Source: Serratia inhibens (GTDB lineage: Bacteria; Pseudomonadota; Gammaproteobacteria; Enterobacterales; Enterobacteriaceae). Taken from it: 64,000 bases of DNA. The stretch lies in NCBI RefSeq assembly GCF_003591175.1, contig NZ_QYYG01000001.1, forward strand, positions 1,674,001-1,738,000. The letters run 5' to 3'. Both the position numbers and the translations under genes were made by a program. Numbering within the stretch: position 1 is the stretch's first letter; every line of letters begins with the position of its first letter. The notes beneath the pieces are model-generated. The model saw only the letters and a list, made by a program, of their open reading frames with translations. It had not been told where the DNA came from and ran no database searches. This document shows positions 46,998 to 55,710 of this stretch, one piece after another.

Positions 46998-47570
46998 ATG
47001 TCCGCTGCACTGATTATTATCGATCTGATTGAGGATCTGATTGGCCCCAAGGGGCGCGCGAATCATTGCCGTGAACAGGTGGTGGCGCATAACCTGATTG
47101 CCAACACCAATGCTGCCGCAGCCTACGCGCGCGTGCGCAAAATTCCGGTGATTTGGGTACGCGTGGGGTTTGCCGACGATTATCACGATATCCCTCCCCA
47201 CTCTCCCTTGTTCAACCACCTTAAGCAGATAGGCGCCCTGCGTTTGAGCGGCCCCGGTTGCCAATGGGACAAGGCTTTACAGGTGTTGCCGGTGGATTTT
47301 CAATTCGAAAAGAATGCCGTTTCCGCCTTTGCCGGTAACAATTTGTTAGCCTGGTTGCAGCAGCATCGTTGCCATCACCTGTTGCTGGGGGGCGTCAGTA
47401 CCCCGCTGGCAATTGAAAGCACCGCGCGACAGGCGCACGATGCCGGTTTTCAGGTCACCGTATTGCAGGATTTGTGCGCCGCGCCGAGCGAGGAGATACA
47501 TCAGCAAAGCCTGGATATTTTGCAAAACCTGGCGGAAATCACCCGTTCGCAGGCCTGGATGAAAGGATAA
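46998..47570 (+). CDS. Isochorismatase-fold hydrolase without the cysteine nucleophile
   Basis: A protein of 190 aa. The Asp of the triad is in ALIIIDLIEDL and the Lys in FEKNAVSAF. The usual cysteine position of cysteine hydrolases is alanine (GGVSTPLAIESTAR, where relatives have TxxCVxxTAR). It therefore resembles non-cysteine isochorismatases or may be inactive. No siderophore gene is nearby. The substrate is unknown. Confidence 0.8.
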   Translation: MSAALIIIDLIEDLIGPKGRANHCREQVVAHNLIANTNAAAAYARVRKIPVIWVRVGFADDYHDIPPHSPLFNHLKQIGALRLSGPGCQWDKALQVLPVDFQFEKNAVSAFAGNNLLAWLQQHRCHHLLLGGVSTPLAIESTARQAHDAGFQVTVLQDLCAAPSEEIHQQSLDILQNLAEITRSQAWMKG

Positions 47571-47724
47571 ATCAGACGGCTGCCGAATAAACTCACTTCA
47601 GATCACTGTCCGGACCTTTGCTGTAACCTCTCTATGTTACTATTCATCGTAGCGCTCAACTTCGCCATACTCACACGCCGCACAGGCACTGAGCGCTGTG
47701 TGCATATTTTAAAGGGATAGAGCT

Positions 47725-48543
47725 ATGTGGGGCGTACTTTCGATTTCGTTATTCTTTTTGCCATTTAACCGGCTGATTGCCTGGTTATTTCTGGCCGCAT
47801 CGGCGGGCATGGGGATGTACCACGGGGTATTGACCCCGCTCAGCCTGGGCTGCGTGTTGGTCATTGCTGCACTGGCCGGCCTGCGGCACCATTACCGCGC
47901 CCAACCTAATCTGGCGGTGCCGCTAGAAGTGCTGGTGGTGACAAGCTGCGTGGCGTTATTCTTGCATCTGGTGCCGGGGTTCCATAACCAGTTGATGATC
48001 GACGGTGAAAAACCCGGCCCGCTCAGCGCGCCTTTCACCATGTATTACAACTTCGACAAGGCGCTGGTGCCATTCCTGTTGTTTGCCTGCCTGCCGACAT
48101 TGTTTGCCGCTGAAACCGGTAAAAGCGTCGGTAAAACCGCTTGGATCGCGCTGATAGTGGCAGTACCTGCCTTACTGCTGGTGGCGGTGGCGCTCGGCGG
48201 CTTGAAGATTGAACTGCATGCACCGGGCTGGATCCTGGCGTTTGTGATGGCCAACCTGTTCTTCGTCTGTATGGCGGAAGAAGCGCTGTTCCGCGGTTAT
48301 TTGCAACAGCGCCTTAGCCAGTGGCTGGGCGCCTGGCCGGCCTTGATTATTGCAGCGCTGGTGTTTGGCGCCGCGCACCTGGCCGGCGGCATGCTGATGG
48401 TGGTATTTGCCACGCTTGCCGGCTTGATTTACGGCCTGGCATGGATGTGGAGCGGCCGCCTGTGGGTGCCGATCCTGTTCCATTTCGGGCTTAACCTCAC
48501 GCATCTGCTGTTATTCACTTATCCACTGTATCAACATCCCTGA
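47725..48543 (+). CDS. CPBP-family intramembrane metalloprotease
   Basis: A protein of 272 aa with about eight membrane segments. The CPBP motifs MAEEALFRGYLQQRL (EExxxR) and FGAAHLAGG (second metal-binding block) lie near 190-235, followed by IYGLAWMWSGRLWVPILFHFGLNL with the third His. Relatives process prenylated or bacteriocin-related proteins, but the target is unknown. No bacteriocin genes are near. Confidence 0.85.
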   Translation: MWGVLSISLFFLPFNRLIAWLFLAASAGMGMYHGVLTPLSLGCVLVIAALAGLRHHYRAQPNLAVPLEVLVVTSCVALFLHLVPGFHNQLMIDGEKPGPLSAPFTMYYNFDKALVPFLLFACLPTLFAAETGKSVGKTAWIALIVAVPALLLVAVALGGLKIELHAPGWILAFVMANLFFVCMAEEALFRGYLQQRLSQWLGAWPALIIAALVFGAAHLAGGMLMVVFATLAGLIYGLAWMWSGRLWVPILFHFGLNLTHLLLFTYPLYQHP

Positions 48544-48671
48544 TATTCTCAGCCGGCAGGGATCCCCCTGCCGGCGATATGGATGAAAACGCTATCATCC
48601 TGCTTCTCCCCCTCCCTGCACCGCCCTGTAACCCCTGCTGCCTGTCCTGTATCCCTTCTTGCTGCACCCAA

Positions 48672-48687
48672 GTGTAAACGATTCCAT
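48672..48687. promoter_or_regulatory. GalR/GalS operator upstream of galT
   Basis: GTGTAAACGATTCCAT matches the GTGNAANCGNTTNCAC consensus except at the final base. It lies about 145 bases before the galT ATG, so galTKM should be galactose-controlled. Confidence 0.75.
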
Positions 48688-48829
48688 TTTTCGCTCTGGA
48701 TCACCTTTTTACTCTGTCGGGCATGCTATCTTTTTGCGCATCGTTATCCATTTTAATCTGTAAAGGGTGCGCCCGGCATTGATGAAAGCGATTACATTCA
48801 GCCGCACCAGCCAAGAAAAAGGAACCGCA

Positions 48830-49879
48830 ATGACGGATTTTAATCCCATCGATCATCCCCATCGCCGCTATAACCCGCTGACCGGTCAATGGGTGTTGGT
48901 ATCGCCGCACCGCGCCAAGCGCCCATGGCAGGGTCAACAGGAATCCGCGCAGCAGGAAAGGCTGCCGCAACATGATCCGGACTGCTTCCTCTGCCCAGGC
49001 AATACCCGTGTGACCGGCGATAAAAACCCGGATTATCAGGACACCTATGTGTTCACCAATGACTTCGCCGCGCTGATGACGGATACGCCGCAGGCTCCGG
49101 AAAGCCAGGATCCGCTCATGCGCTGCCAAAGCGCGCGCGGCACCAGCCGGGTCATCTGCTTCTCCCCCGATCACAGTAAAACCTTACCGGAACTGACGCT
49201 TGCGGCACTGGAGCGAGTGATTGCCACCTGGCAGGAGCAAACTGCCGATCTCGGGCGCAGCTATCCGTGGGTGCAGGTATTTGAAAACAAAGGGGCGGCG
49301 ATGGGATGCTCCAACCCGCACCCGCATGGCCAGGTCTGGGCCAACAGCTTCCTGCCGAACGAAGTCGAACATGAAGATCGCCTGCAGCGCGAATATTTCC
49401 AACAGCATCAGTCCCCCCTGCTGGTGGACTACGTACAGCGTGAACTCGCTGACGGCAGCCGGACGGTAGTAGAAACCGAGCACTGGCTGGCCGTAGTGCC
49501 TTACTGGGCCGCCTGGCCGTTTGAAACGCTGCTGCTGCCGAAGGCCGCCGTGCAGCGCATTACCGATCTGAGCGCCGCGCAGAGCAGTGACCTGGCCGTC
49601 GCGCTGAAAAAACTGACCAGCCGCTACGACAATCTGTTCCAGTGTTCTTTCCCTTATTCCATGGGCTGGCACGGTGCGCCGTTCAACGATGCGGATAACC
49701 GCCACTGGCAGTTGCATGCGCATTTCTATCCGCCGCTGCTGCGCTCCGCCACGGTGCGTAAATTTATGGTGGGTTACGAGATGCTGGCGGAAACCCAGCG
49801 AGATCTGACTGCAGAGCAGGCGGCAGAACGTCTGCGCGCCGTTAACGATATTCATTACCGTGAAGCCGGAGCCAAATAA
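48830..49879 (+). CDS. galT: Galactose-1-phosphate uridylyltransferase GalT
   Basis: A protein of 349 aa from the ATG at 48830 ([17 protein letters not shown]), the conserved start, with GGAACC upstream. The catalytic HxHxQ motif is in [11 protein letters not shown]. Zinc and iron ligands include [10 protein letters not shown] and the downstream His-rich blocks ([13 protein letters not shown]). Leloir pathway. It shares its last base with the galK start. Confidence 0.97.
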   Translation: MTDFNPIDHPHRRYNPLTGQWVLVSPHRAKRPWQGQQESAQQERLPQHDPDCFLCPGNTRVTGDKNPDYQDTYVFTNDFAALMTDTPQAPESQDPLMRCQSARGTSRVICFSPDHSKTLPELTLAALERVIATWQEQTADLGRSYPWVQVFENKGAAMGCSNPHPHGQVWANSFLPNEVEHEDRLQREYFQQHQSPLLVDYVQRELADGSRTVVETEHWLAVVPYWAAWPFETLLLPKAAVQRITDLSAAQSSDLAVALKKLTSRYDNLFQCSFPYSMGWHGAPFNDADNRHWQLHAHFYPPLLRSATVRKFMVGYEMLAETQRDLTAEQAAERLRAVNDIHYREAGAK

Positions 49880-51030
49880 TGAGTTTGAAAAATATTACCC
49901 ACACCATTTTTACCGAACGCTTTGGTTACGCCCCCGCGCTGACCATTCAGGCTCCAGGGCGGGTGAATTTGATCGGTGAACATACCGACTATAACGACGG
50001 TTTCGTGTTGCCGTGCGCCATTGATTACCAAACGGTGATCGCCGGTGCCAGACGTGACGATCGCCAGATCCGAGTGATCGCAGCCGATTACGACGGCCAG
50101 CAGGATCAATTCTCGCTCGACGCTCCGATCGTCAGCCACCCGGACCAGCTTTGGTCCGATTACGTGCGCGGCGTGATCAAACACCTGCAACTTCGCAACG
50201 CCAATTTTGGCGGCGCGGATCTGGTGATCGCCGGCAACGTGCCGCAAGGTGCCGGCCTCAGCTCTTCCGCCTCGCTGGAAGTGGCCGTTGGCCAGGTGAT
50301 GCAGGCATTGTATGAACTGCCGCTGGATGGCGTAGCGCTGGCTTTGAATGGCCAGGAGGCGGAGAACCGGTTTGTCGGCTGCAATTGCGGGATCATGGAT
50401 CAGCTGATTTCCGCGCTAGGTGAACAGGATCATGCATTACTGATCGACTGTCGTTCACTGGAGACCCGTGCGGTGTCGGTCCCGGAAAATATTGCCGTGG
50501 TGATCATCAACTCCAACGTGAAGCGCGGGCTGGTGGACAGCGAATACAACACCCGTCGCGAACAATGCGAAGCCGCCGCGCGCTTCTTCGGCGTCAAGGC
50601 ACTGCGCGACGTCAGCCCGGAGCTGTTCTTCCCGATCCAGCATGAATTGGATCCGATCGTCGCCAAGCGAGCGCGCCACGTGATCACTGAAAACGATCGC
50701 ACCTTGGCCGCCGCAGATGCACTGGCGGCGGGCGATATGAAACTGATGGGCAGGCTGATGGCGGAATCTCACGCTTCAATGCGGGATGACTTTGCCATTA
50801 CCGTACCGCCGATCGACCAATTGGTGGAGATCGTCAAAAACGTTATCGGCGATCGCGGCGGCGTGCGCATGACCGGCGGCGGCTTTGGCGGCTGCATAGT
50901 GGCGCTGATGCCGCAAGAACTGGTGGAGCCGGTGCGCGAGACGGTAGCGCGCGAATATCCTTTGCAAACCAATGGACTGAAAGAAACCTTTTACGTTTGC
51001 AAGGCATCAGCGGGGGCCGGGATATGCTGA
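49879..51030 (+). CDS. galK: Galactokinase GalK
   Basis: A GHMP kinase of 383 aa. Signature [24 protein letters not shown] binds galactose, [19 protein letters not shown] is the ATP loop, and [19 protein letters not shown] is the third motif. It overlaps galM by 7 bases. Confidence 0.98.
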   Translation: MSLKNITHTIFTERFGYAPALTIQAPGRVNLIGEHTDYNDGFVLPCAIDYQTVIAGARRDDRQIRVIAADYDGQQDQFSLDAPIVSHPDQLWSDYVRGVIKHLQLRNANFGGADLVIAGNVPQGAGLSSSASLEVAVGQVMQALYELPLDGVALALNGQEAENRFVGCNCGIMDQLISALGEQDHALLIDCRSLETRAVSVPENIAVVIINSNVKRGLVDSEYNTRREQCEAAARFFGVKALRDVSPELFFPIQHELDPIVAKRARHVITENDRTLAAADALAAGDMKLMGRLMAESHASMRDDFAITVPPIDQLVEIVKNVIGDRGGVRMTGGGFGGCIVALMPQELVEPVRETVAREYPLQTNGLKETFYVCKASAGAGIC

Positions 51031-52067
51031 CGGAGAGCCTGCAGCTGGCCCCTGATGGCCAGCCTTACCAGCTAACCCGGTTGCAAAACGCCGGTGGGAT
51101 GACGATCTCGCTGATGGATTGGGGCGCCACCTGGCTTTCCGCCATGCTGCCGTTGAAATCGGGCGAAACGCGTGAACTGCTGTTGGGTTGCCGGACACCG
51201 GCGGACTATCAGCGGCAGGCGGCCTATCTTGGCGCCACCGTCGGGCGCTATGCCAACCGCATCGCCTACGCCAGTCTGCTGGTCGGCAACAAGCCGCATC
51301 CGCTGCTCGCCAATCAAGGGGAACACCAACTGCATGGTGGGCCGGAAGGCTTCAACGCCCGCCGCTGGCGGATTGTTCAGCAAGATACCCAACAGGTGAG
51401 CTACGCGTTGCATTCACCCGACGGCGACCAGGGATTTCCCGGTAACCTCGACGTTCAGGTCAATTACCGGCTCACTGCCGATAACCGCTTGGAAATCAGT
51501 TATCAGGCCCGGACCGATCGCGCCTGCCCGGTCAATCTGACCAACCATGCGTATTTCAACCTGGATGGCGCCGGCACCGACGCCCGCCGGCAACGGCTGC
51601 AACTGTTTGCCGACCTTTATCTGCCGGTCGACAGCGAGGGCATACCCAACGCCGAACTCACGCCGGTGGAAGGCAGTGGCATGGATTTCCGCCACCCGAA
51701 AACGCTGCTGCAGGATTTTCTGCGCGACCGCGATCAACAGCGGGTAAAAGGCTATGATCATGCCTATCTGCTGCACCGTACCTGCGGTGCGCTGGACTGC
51801 CCGGCGGCACATCTGTGGTCGGCCGATGGTCAGGTGCAAATGAGCGTATTCACCAGCGCACCGGCGCTGCAACTGTACAGCGGCAATTACCTGGACGGTA
51901 CGCCGGCGCGTGACGGCGGCAACTACGCCAGTTACGCCGGCGTGGCGCTGGAAAGCGAGTTTTTGCCGGACAGCCCGCACCACCCGGAATGGCCGCAGCC
52001 GGACTGTTGGCTCAAACCGGGGCAGCAATATCAAAGCGCCACCCATTATCAGTTTTATCCTATCTGA
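51024..52067 (+). CDS. galM: Aldose 1-epimerase GalM
   Basis: A protein of 347 aa from the ATG at 51024. It interconverts alpha and beta galactose. Features: [43 protein letters not shown] with the catalytic His, YDHAYLL, and a Glu near the end ([15 protein letters not shown]). Last gene of galTKM. Confidence 0.96.
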   Translation: MLTESLQLAPDGQPYQLTRLQNAGGMTISLMDWGATWLSAMLPLKSGETRELLLGCRTPADYQRQAAYLGATVGRYANRIAYASLLVGNKPHPLLANQGEHQLHGGPEGFNARRWRIVQQDTQQVSYALHSPDGDQGFPGNLDVQVNYRLTADNRLEISYQARTDRACPVNLTNHAYFNLDGAGTDARRQRLQLFADLYLPVDSEGIPNAELTPVEGSGMDFRHPKTLLQDFLRDRDQQRVKGYDHAYLLHRTCGALDCPAAHLWSADGQVQMSVFTSAPALQLYSGNYLDGTPARDGGNYASYAGVALESEFLPDSPHHPEWPQPDCWLKPGQQYQSATHYQFYPI

Positions 52068-52260
52068 CCCGTCGCGCCCCTTGCCATACGGCCAGGGGCC
52101 GTTTGTTATAAATGCTTACCTTTTTACACGCCGGCCCCACCGGCACCTGCCTTTCCTTATTCCAAAGCGCACACTAGAATCAGGCTACGGTGATAAGCAC
52201 AACGTCTTGTGCTGCGTCACAATTTTCGGCCATCTCTGGCCAATAGCTGAAGGAACACCT

Positions 52261-52605
52261 ATGCGTCTGATTACTGCACTCCCTTTACTGGCGGGTTTAC
52301 TGCTGAGCACCAACCTGATGGCTGCCGATACCGCAACCGCAACAAAAACGCCTTCGCCGGCGCAGGCTGCACAACAAAAGCGCATGACCGATTGTAATCA
52401 ACAAGCCTCCACCAAAACGCTGAAAGGCGCGGATCGCACCACCTTCATGAGCACCTGCCTGAAGGCGGAAGGTTCCGCTGCAGCGAAAACCCTGACGCCG
52501 CAACAGCAGAAAATGAAAACCTGCAACGCCGACGCCAAAGCTAAAAGCCTGAAAGGCGACGAGCGTAAAACCTTTATGAGCAGTTGCCTGAAAAAAGCAG
52601 CCTGA
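52261..52605 (+). CDS. psiF: PsiF-like periplasmic protein with two repeats
   Basis: A protein of 114 aa with signal peptide (cut near NLMA before ADTATA). Two PsiF repeats follow, each with the pattern MxxCNxxAxxKxLKGxxRxxFMSxCLK. The role is unknown; E. coli psiF responds to phosphate starvation. I see no clear Pho box upstream. It lies alone between galM and gpmA. Confidence 0.85.
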   Translation: MRLITALPLLAGLLLSTNLMAADTATATKTPSPAQAAQQKRMTDCNQQASTKTLKGADRTTFMSTCLKAEGSAAAKTLTPQQQKMKTCNADAKAKSLKGDERKTFMSSCLKKAA

Positions 52606-52769
52606 TCCCCCTTCTCCCACGGTGCGGCCGGATCTCATTCCGCCGTGCCGGTTTCCCTCGTGACGCCCGCCTGATCGATTCAGCTTTTTCCTCGGAACAG
52701 CACTTACTTTGCGACAAGAAATTGGCTATGGTTAGACACTATCGATTGCCGAGCCACCGGCCACGGCAA

Positions 52770-52788
52770 TATAATGATTTTCGTTATC
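52770..52788. promoter_or_regulatory. Fur box upstream of gpmA
   Basis: TATAATGATTTTCGTTATC matches 15 of 19 positions of the Fur consensus, 33 bases before the gpmA start codon. E. coli gpmA is reported to be Fur-regulated. Confidence 0.7.
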
Positions 52789-52820
52789 ATTGAAATGTCA
52801 GATTATTAAGGAGTTAAGCT

Positions 52821-53573
52821 ATGGCTGTAACTAAGCTGGTTCTGGTGCGTCACGGCGAAAGCCAGTGGAACAACGAAAACCGCTTTACCGGTTGGTATGA
52901 TGTTGATCTGTCCGACAAAGGTCGCACCGAAGCGAAAGCAGCAGGCAAGCTGTTGAAAGATGAAGGTTTCTCTTTTGACTTTGCTTACACCTCCGTACTG
53001 AAGCGCGCGATCCATACCCTGTGGAACATTCTGGACGAACTGGATCAGGCCTGGCTGCCGACCGAAAAATCCTGGAAGCTGAACGAACGCCACTACGGTG
53101 CGCTGCAGGGTCTGAACAAGGCTGAAACCGCTGAAAAATACGGTGACGAGCAGGTTAAGCAATGGCGTCGCGGCTTCGCCGTAACTCCACCAGAGCTGAC
53201 CAAAGATGATGAGCGTTACCCGGGCCACGATCCACGCTACTCAGCGCTGACCGAACAAGAGCTGCCGCTGACCGAAAGCCTGGCTCTGACCATCGATCGC
53301 GTGATCCCTTACTGGGACGAAGAAATTCTGCCACGCATCAAAAGCGGCGAGCGCGTTATCGTTGCCGCTCACGGCAACTCGCTGCGTGCGCTGGTGAAAT
53401 ACCTGGATAACCTGAGCGAAGATGAGATCCTCGAACTGAACATCCCAACCGGCGTGCCGTTGGTGTATGAATTCGACGAAAACTTCAAGCCAATCAAACG
53501 TTACTATCTGGGCAATGCCGACGAGATCGCTGCTAAAGCGGCCGCCGTGGCAAACCAGGGTAAAGCGAAGTAA
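52821..53573 (+). CDS. gpmA: 2,3-bisphosphoglycerate-dependent phosphoglycerate mutase GpmA
   Basis: A protein of 250 aa. The phosphohistidine motif [12 protein letters not shown] is at the N-terminus; [16 protein letters not shown] and [15 protein letters not shown] complete the active site. It interconverts 3- and 2-phosphoglycerate. AAGGAG precedes the ATG. Codon use is strongly biased, as expected of a highly expressed glycolytic gene. Confidence 0.98.
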   Translation: MAVTKLVLVRHGESQWNNENRFTGWYDVDLSDKGRTEAKAAGKLLKDEGFSFDFAYTSVLKRAIHTLWNILDELDQAWLPTEKSWKLNERHYGALQGLNKAETAEKYGDEQVKQWRRGFAVTPPELTKDDERYPGHDPRYSALTEQELPLTESLALTIDRVIPYWDEEILPRIKSGERVIVAAHGNSLRALVKYLDNLSEDEILELNIPTGVPLVYEFDENFKPIKRYYLGNADEIAAKAAAVANQGKAK

Positions 53574-53590
53574 TTTTCGCCCGTTGATCT

Positions 53591-53626
53591 AAAAAGCCCC
53601 CGTTTTTTGGCCGGGGGCTTTTTTTA
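53591..53626 (+). terminator. Rho-independent terminator of gpmA
   Basis: An 11-base stem (AAAAGCCCCCG with CGGGGGCTTTT) followed by a long T run lies 18 bases after the stop codon. Confidence 0.95.
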
Positions 53627-53647
53627 TTAAGAAACTCCCCATTCTAT

Positions 53648-53849
53648 CCCCTATAGCTTTCAAGTTGCAGCTAGGCGACCAACTCGCTCATCCCCAGGCG
53701 CTTACATGAGTAAGTAACTGGGGTGAGCGACAAATCTGTCGGGAACAGATTTGAACGCTGCTTGCAGCGGCCCTAAAAGGGCAAGGACCATGGATGGGCC
53801 TTGTAAGCAGGTAACAACGCTGCGGCTTGAAAGACGACGGGGATATTAG
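53648..53849. repeat. Long ERIC element with inserted block
   Basis: About 200 bases with the core GCGCTTACATGAGTAAGTAA and CTGGGGTGAGCG, then the inserted block shared with the copy at 39249 (GAACGCTGCTTGCAGCGGCC), then the right end (AACAACGCTGCGGCTTGAAA). It reaches the end of aroG. Confidence 0.82.
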
Positions 53850-54898
53850 GTGCGGCGTGCTTTCACTGCCGCCGCCAACTCACGCAGCACGGTCTCAGTG
53901 TCTTCCCAGCCGATGCAAGCGTCTGTCACGCTCTTGCCATAGACCAGCGGCTCGCCGCTTTCCAGATTCTGGTTGCCTTCCACCAGATGGCTTTCGATCA
54001 TCACGCCGATAATCGCTTTTTCACCGCCGGCTACCTGTTTGCACACGTCCGCATTCACTTCCAGCTGCTTTTTGAACTGCTTGCTGCTGTTGGCGTGGCT
54101 GAAATCGATCATCACCTGTGCCGGCAGGCCCGCTTTGACCAGGCCGTCTTTGACTTCTTTCACATGCGCCGCGCTGTAGTTCGGCTCTTTGCCGCCGCGC
54201 AGGATAATGTGGCAATCGCCGTTACCGCTGGTGTTAACGATCGCCGAGTGGCCCCATTTGGTCACCGACAGGAAACAGTGCGGTGCGCTGGCCGCGTTGA
54301 TGGCGTCAATCGCCACTTTGATGGTGCCGTCGGTACCGTTCTTGAAACCAACCGGGCAAGACAGGCCGGAAGACAGCTCGCGGTGTACCTGGGATTCCGT
54401 GGTACGTGCACCGATCGCACCCCAGCTCATCAGATCCGCCAGGTACTGCGGGGTGATCATGTCGAGGAATTCCCCCGCAGCCGGCAAGCCGCTATCGTTG
54501 ATATCCAACAACAGCTTGCGGGCCAGGCGCAGACCGTCGTTGATCTGGAAGCTGTTATCCATCTGCGGATCGTTGATCAGCCCTTTCCAACCCACGGTGG
54601 TACGCGGTTTTTCAAAGTAAACGCGCATCACCACCTCCAGTTCGCCGCTCAGTTCCTGGCGCAGCGTCAGCAAGCGCTCGGCATACTCTTTTGCCGCTTT
54701 GGTGTCGTGGATCGAACATGGGCCGATGACCACCAACAGGCGATCGTCGTTACCGCGAAGGATCTTGTGAATTGCACTGCGCGCCAGGGACACCGTCTCA
54801 GCTGCACGTTCAGTGGCCGGAAACTTCTCTAACAGGGCCACCGGTGGCAGGAGTTCCTTAATTTCTTTAATGCGTAAATCATCATTTTGGTAATTCAT
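53846..54898 (-). CDS. aroG: Phe-sensitive DAHP synthase AroG
   Basis: A protein of 350 aa from the ATG at 54898 (MNYQNDDLRIKEIKELLPP), as in E. coli. It joins PEP and erythrose 4-phosphate, the first shikimate step. VVIGPCSIHDTKAAKEYA, MRVYFEKPRTTVGWKGLINDP, GARTTESQVHRELSSGLSCPVGFKNGTDG and DFSHANSSKQ are hallmark blocks. No full TyrR box pair is visible; only a TGTAAA half site near 54975. Confidence 0.97.
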   Translation of the reverse strand: MNYQNDDLRIKEIKELLPPVALLEKFPATERAAETVSLARSAIHKILRGNDDRLLVVIGPCSIHDTKAAKEYAERLLTLRQELSGELEVVMRVYFEKPRTTVGWKGLINDPQMDNSFQINDGLRLARKLLLDINDSGLPAAGEFLDMITPQYLADLMSWGAIGARTTESQVHRELSSGLSCPVGFKNGTDGTIKVAIDAINAASAPHCFLSVTKWGHSAIVNTSGNGDCHIILRGGKEPNYSAAHVKEVKDGLVKAGLPAQVMIDFSHANSSKQFKKQLEVNADVCKQVAGGEKAIIGVMIESHLVEGNQNLESGEPLVYGKSVTDACIGWEDTETVLRELAAAVKARRT

Positions 54899-55092
54899 AA
54901 CTTTTCCATTCGGTATCGAGGGGCGGTATTTCACAAAGCGTGGATCTCACCAATTTAGCCTGTGAGGGTAGCGCTGTAAATCACCTTAGCCGCCTCCCGG
55001 CTGAACGACCAAATTATCAGTAGATTGTGCTGTTTCATCGGGAGAGCGCAGTGGCTCCTTTTTCGCTATGCTAGCGATCAGGATACCGCTAT

Positions 55093-55710
55093 TTGAGCCA
55101 AACCATGCCTTCTCTGTTATTAGTTGATGACCACCCGGTGGTTCATGTCGCACTGGAAGCGGCGCTAATGAAGTCTTCCCGTTCTTATAGCCTGCAGGCG
55201 GTAGAGGACGACGTGCAGGCCTTGGCCCAATTGGCCACCGCCGATTTTTCGCTGGTCATTCTGGATATCGGCCTGCCGCAGTCAGACGGCTTGCAACTGC
55301 TGAAAAAAATCCGCCGCCATTATCCGCAGCAACCGATCCTGATCTATACCGCGCAAGAAGAAGAGATTTACGCACACATGGCCTGGGCGGCCGGCGCTAA
55401 CGGATTTGTGCATAAAGGCAGCCGACTCGAACAGTTGGTGCAGGCCATTGAAACCGTGCTGGCCGGGGAGCCTAGTTTTCCTGCCGGCGCGATGGCGGAA
55501 GAAACGCAGTCGGCAGCGGGAACGCTACTGACGCCCAAAGAACTGCAAATCCTCGGTCTGCTCAGCAAGGGGTTGTCCAATCTGCAAATTGCCGAGATGT
55601 TGAGCATCAGCAACAAAACCGTCAGCACCCACAAGAAGAATATTTTGCGCAAAACCGGCGCCGGCAACCTGTTGGAGCTGGTGGCGGTATTTAGAGAACT
55701 GACGCCATGA
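55093..55710 (+). CDS. EvgA/NarL-type response regulator
   Basis: A protein of 205 aa from TTG at 55093, which has AGGA ten bases upstream; an ATG at 55105 gives a four-residue shorter form. The receiver domain has the acidic pocket LLLVDDHPVV, the phospho-Asp in LVILDIGLPQSDG and YTAQEEE. The C-terminal LuxR-type helix-turn-helix is LTPKELQILGLLSKGLSNLQIAEMLSISNKTVSTHKKNIL. It overlaps the kinase gene in ATGA. The layout resembles EvgA/BvgA. Confidence 0.9.
   Translation: MSQTMPSLLLVDDHPVVHVALEAALMKSSRSYSLQAVEDDVQALAQLATADFSLVILDIGLPQSDGLQLLKKIRRHYPQQPILIYTAQEEEIYAHMAWAAGANGFVHKGSRLEQLVQAIETVLAGEPSFPAGAMAEETQSAAGTLLTPKELQILGLLSKGLSNLQIAEMLSISNKTVSTHKKNILRKTGAGNLLELVAVFRELTP

Noticed and set aside
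52068..52260. Pho box upstream of the psiF-like gene
   Set aside because: No pair of CTGTCAT-like repeats with the right spacing was found.
54899..55092. TyrR box for aroG
   Set aside because: Only a TGTAAA half site is visible; the second half does not match well enough.
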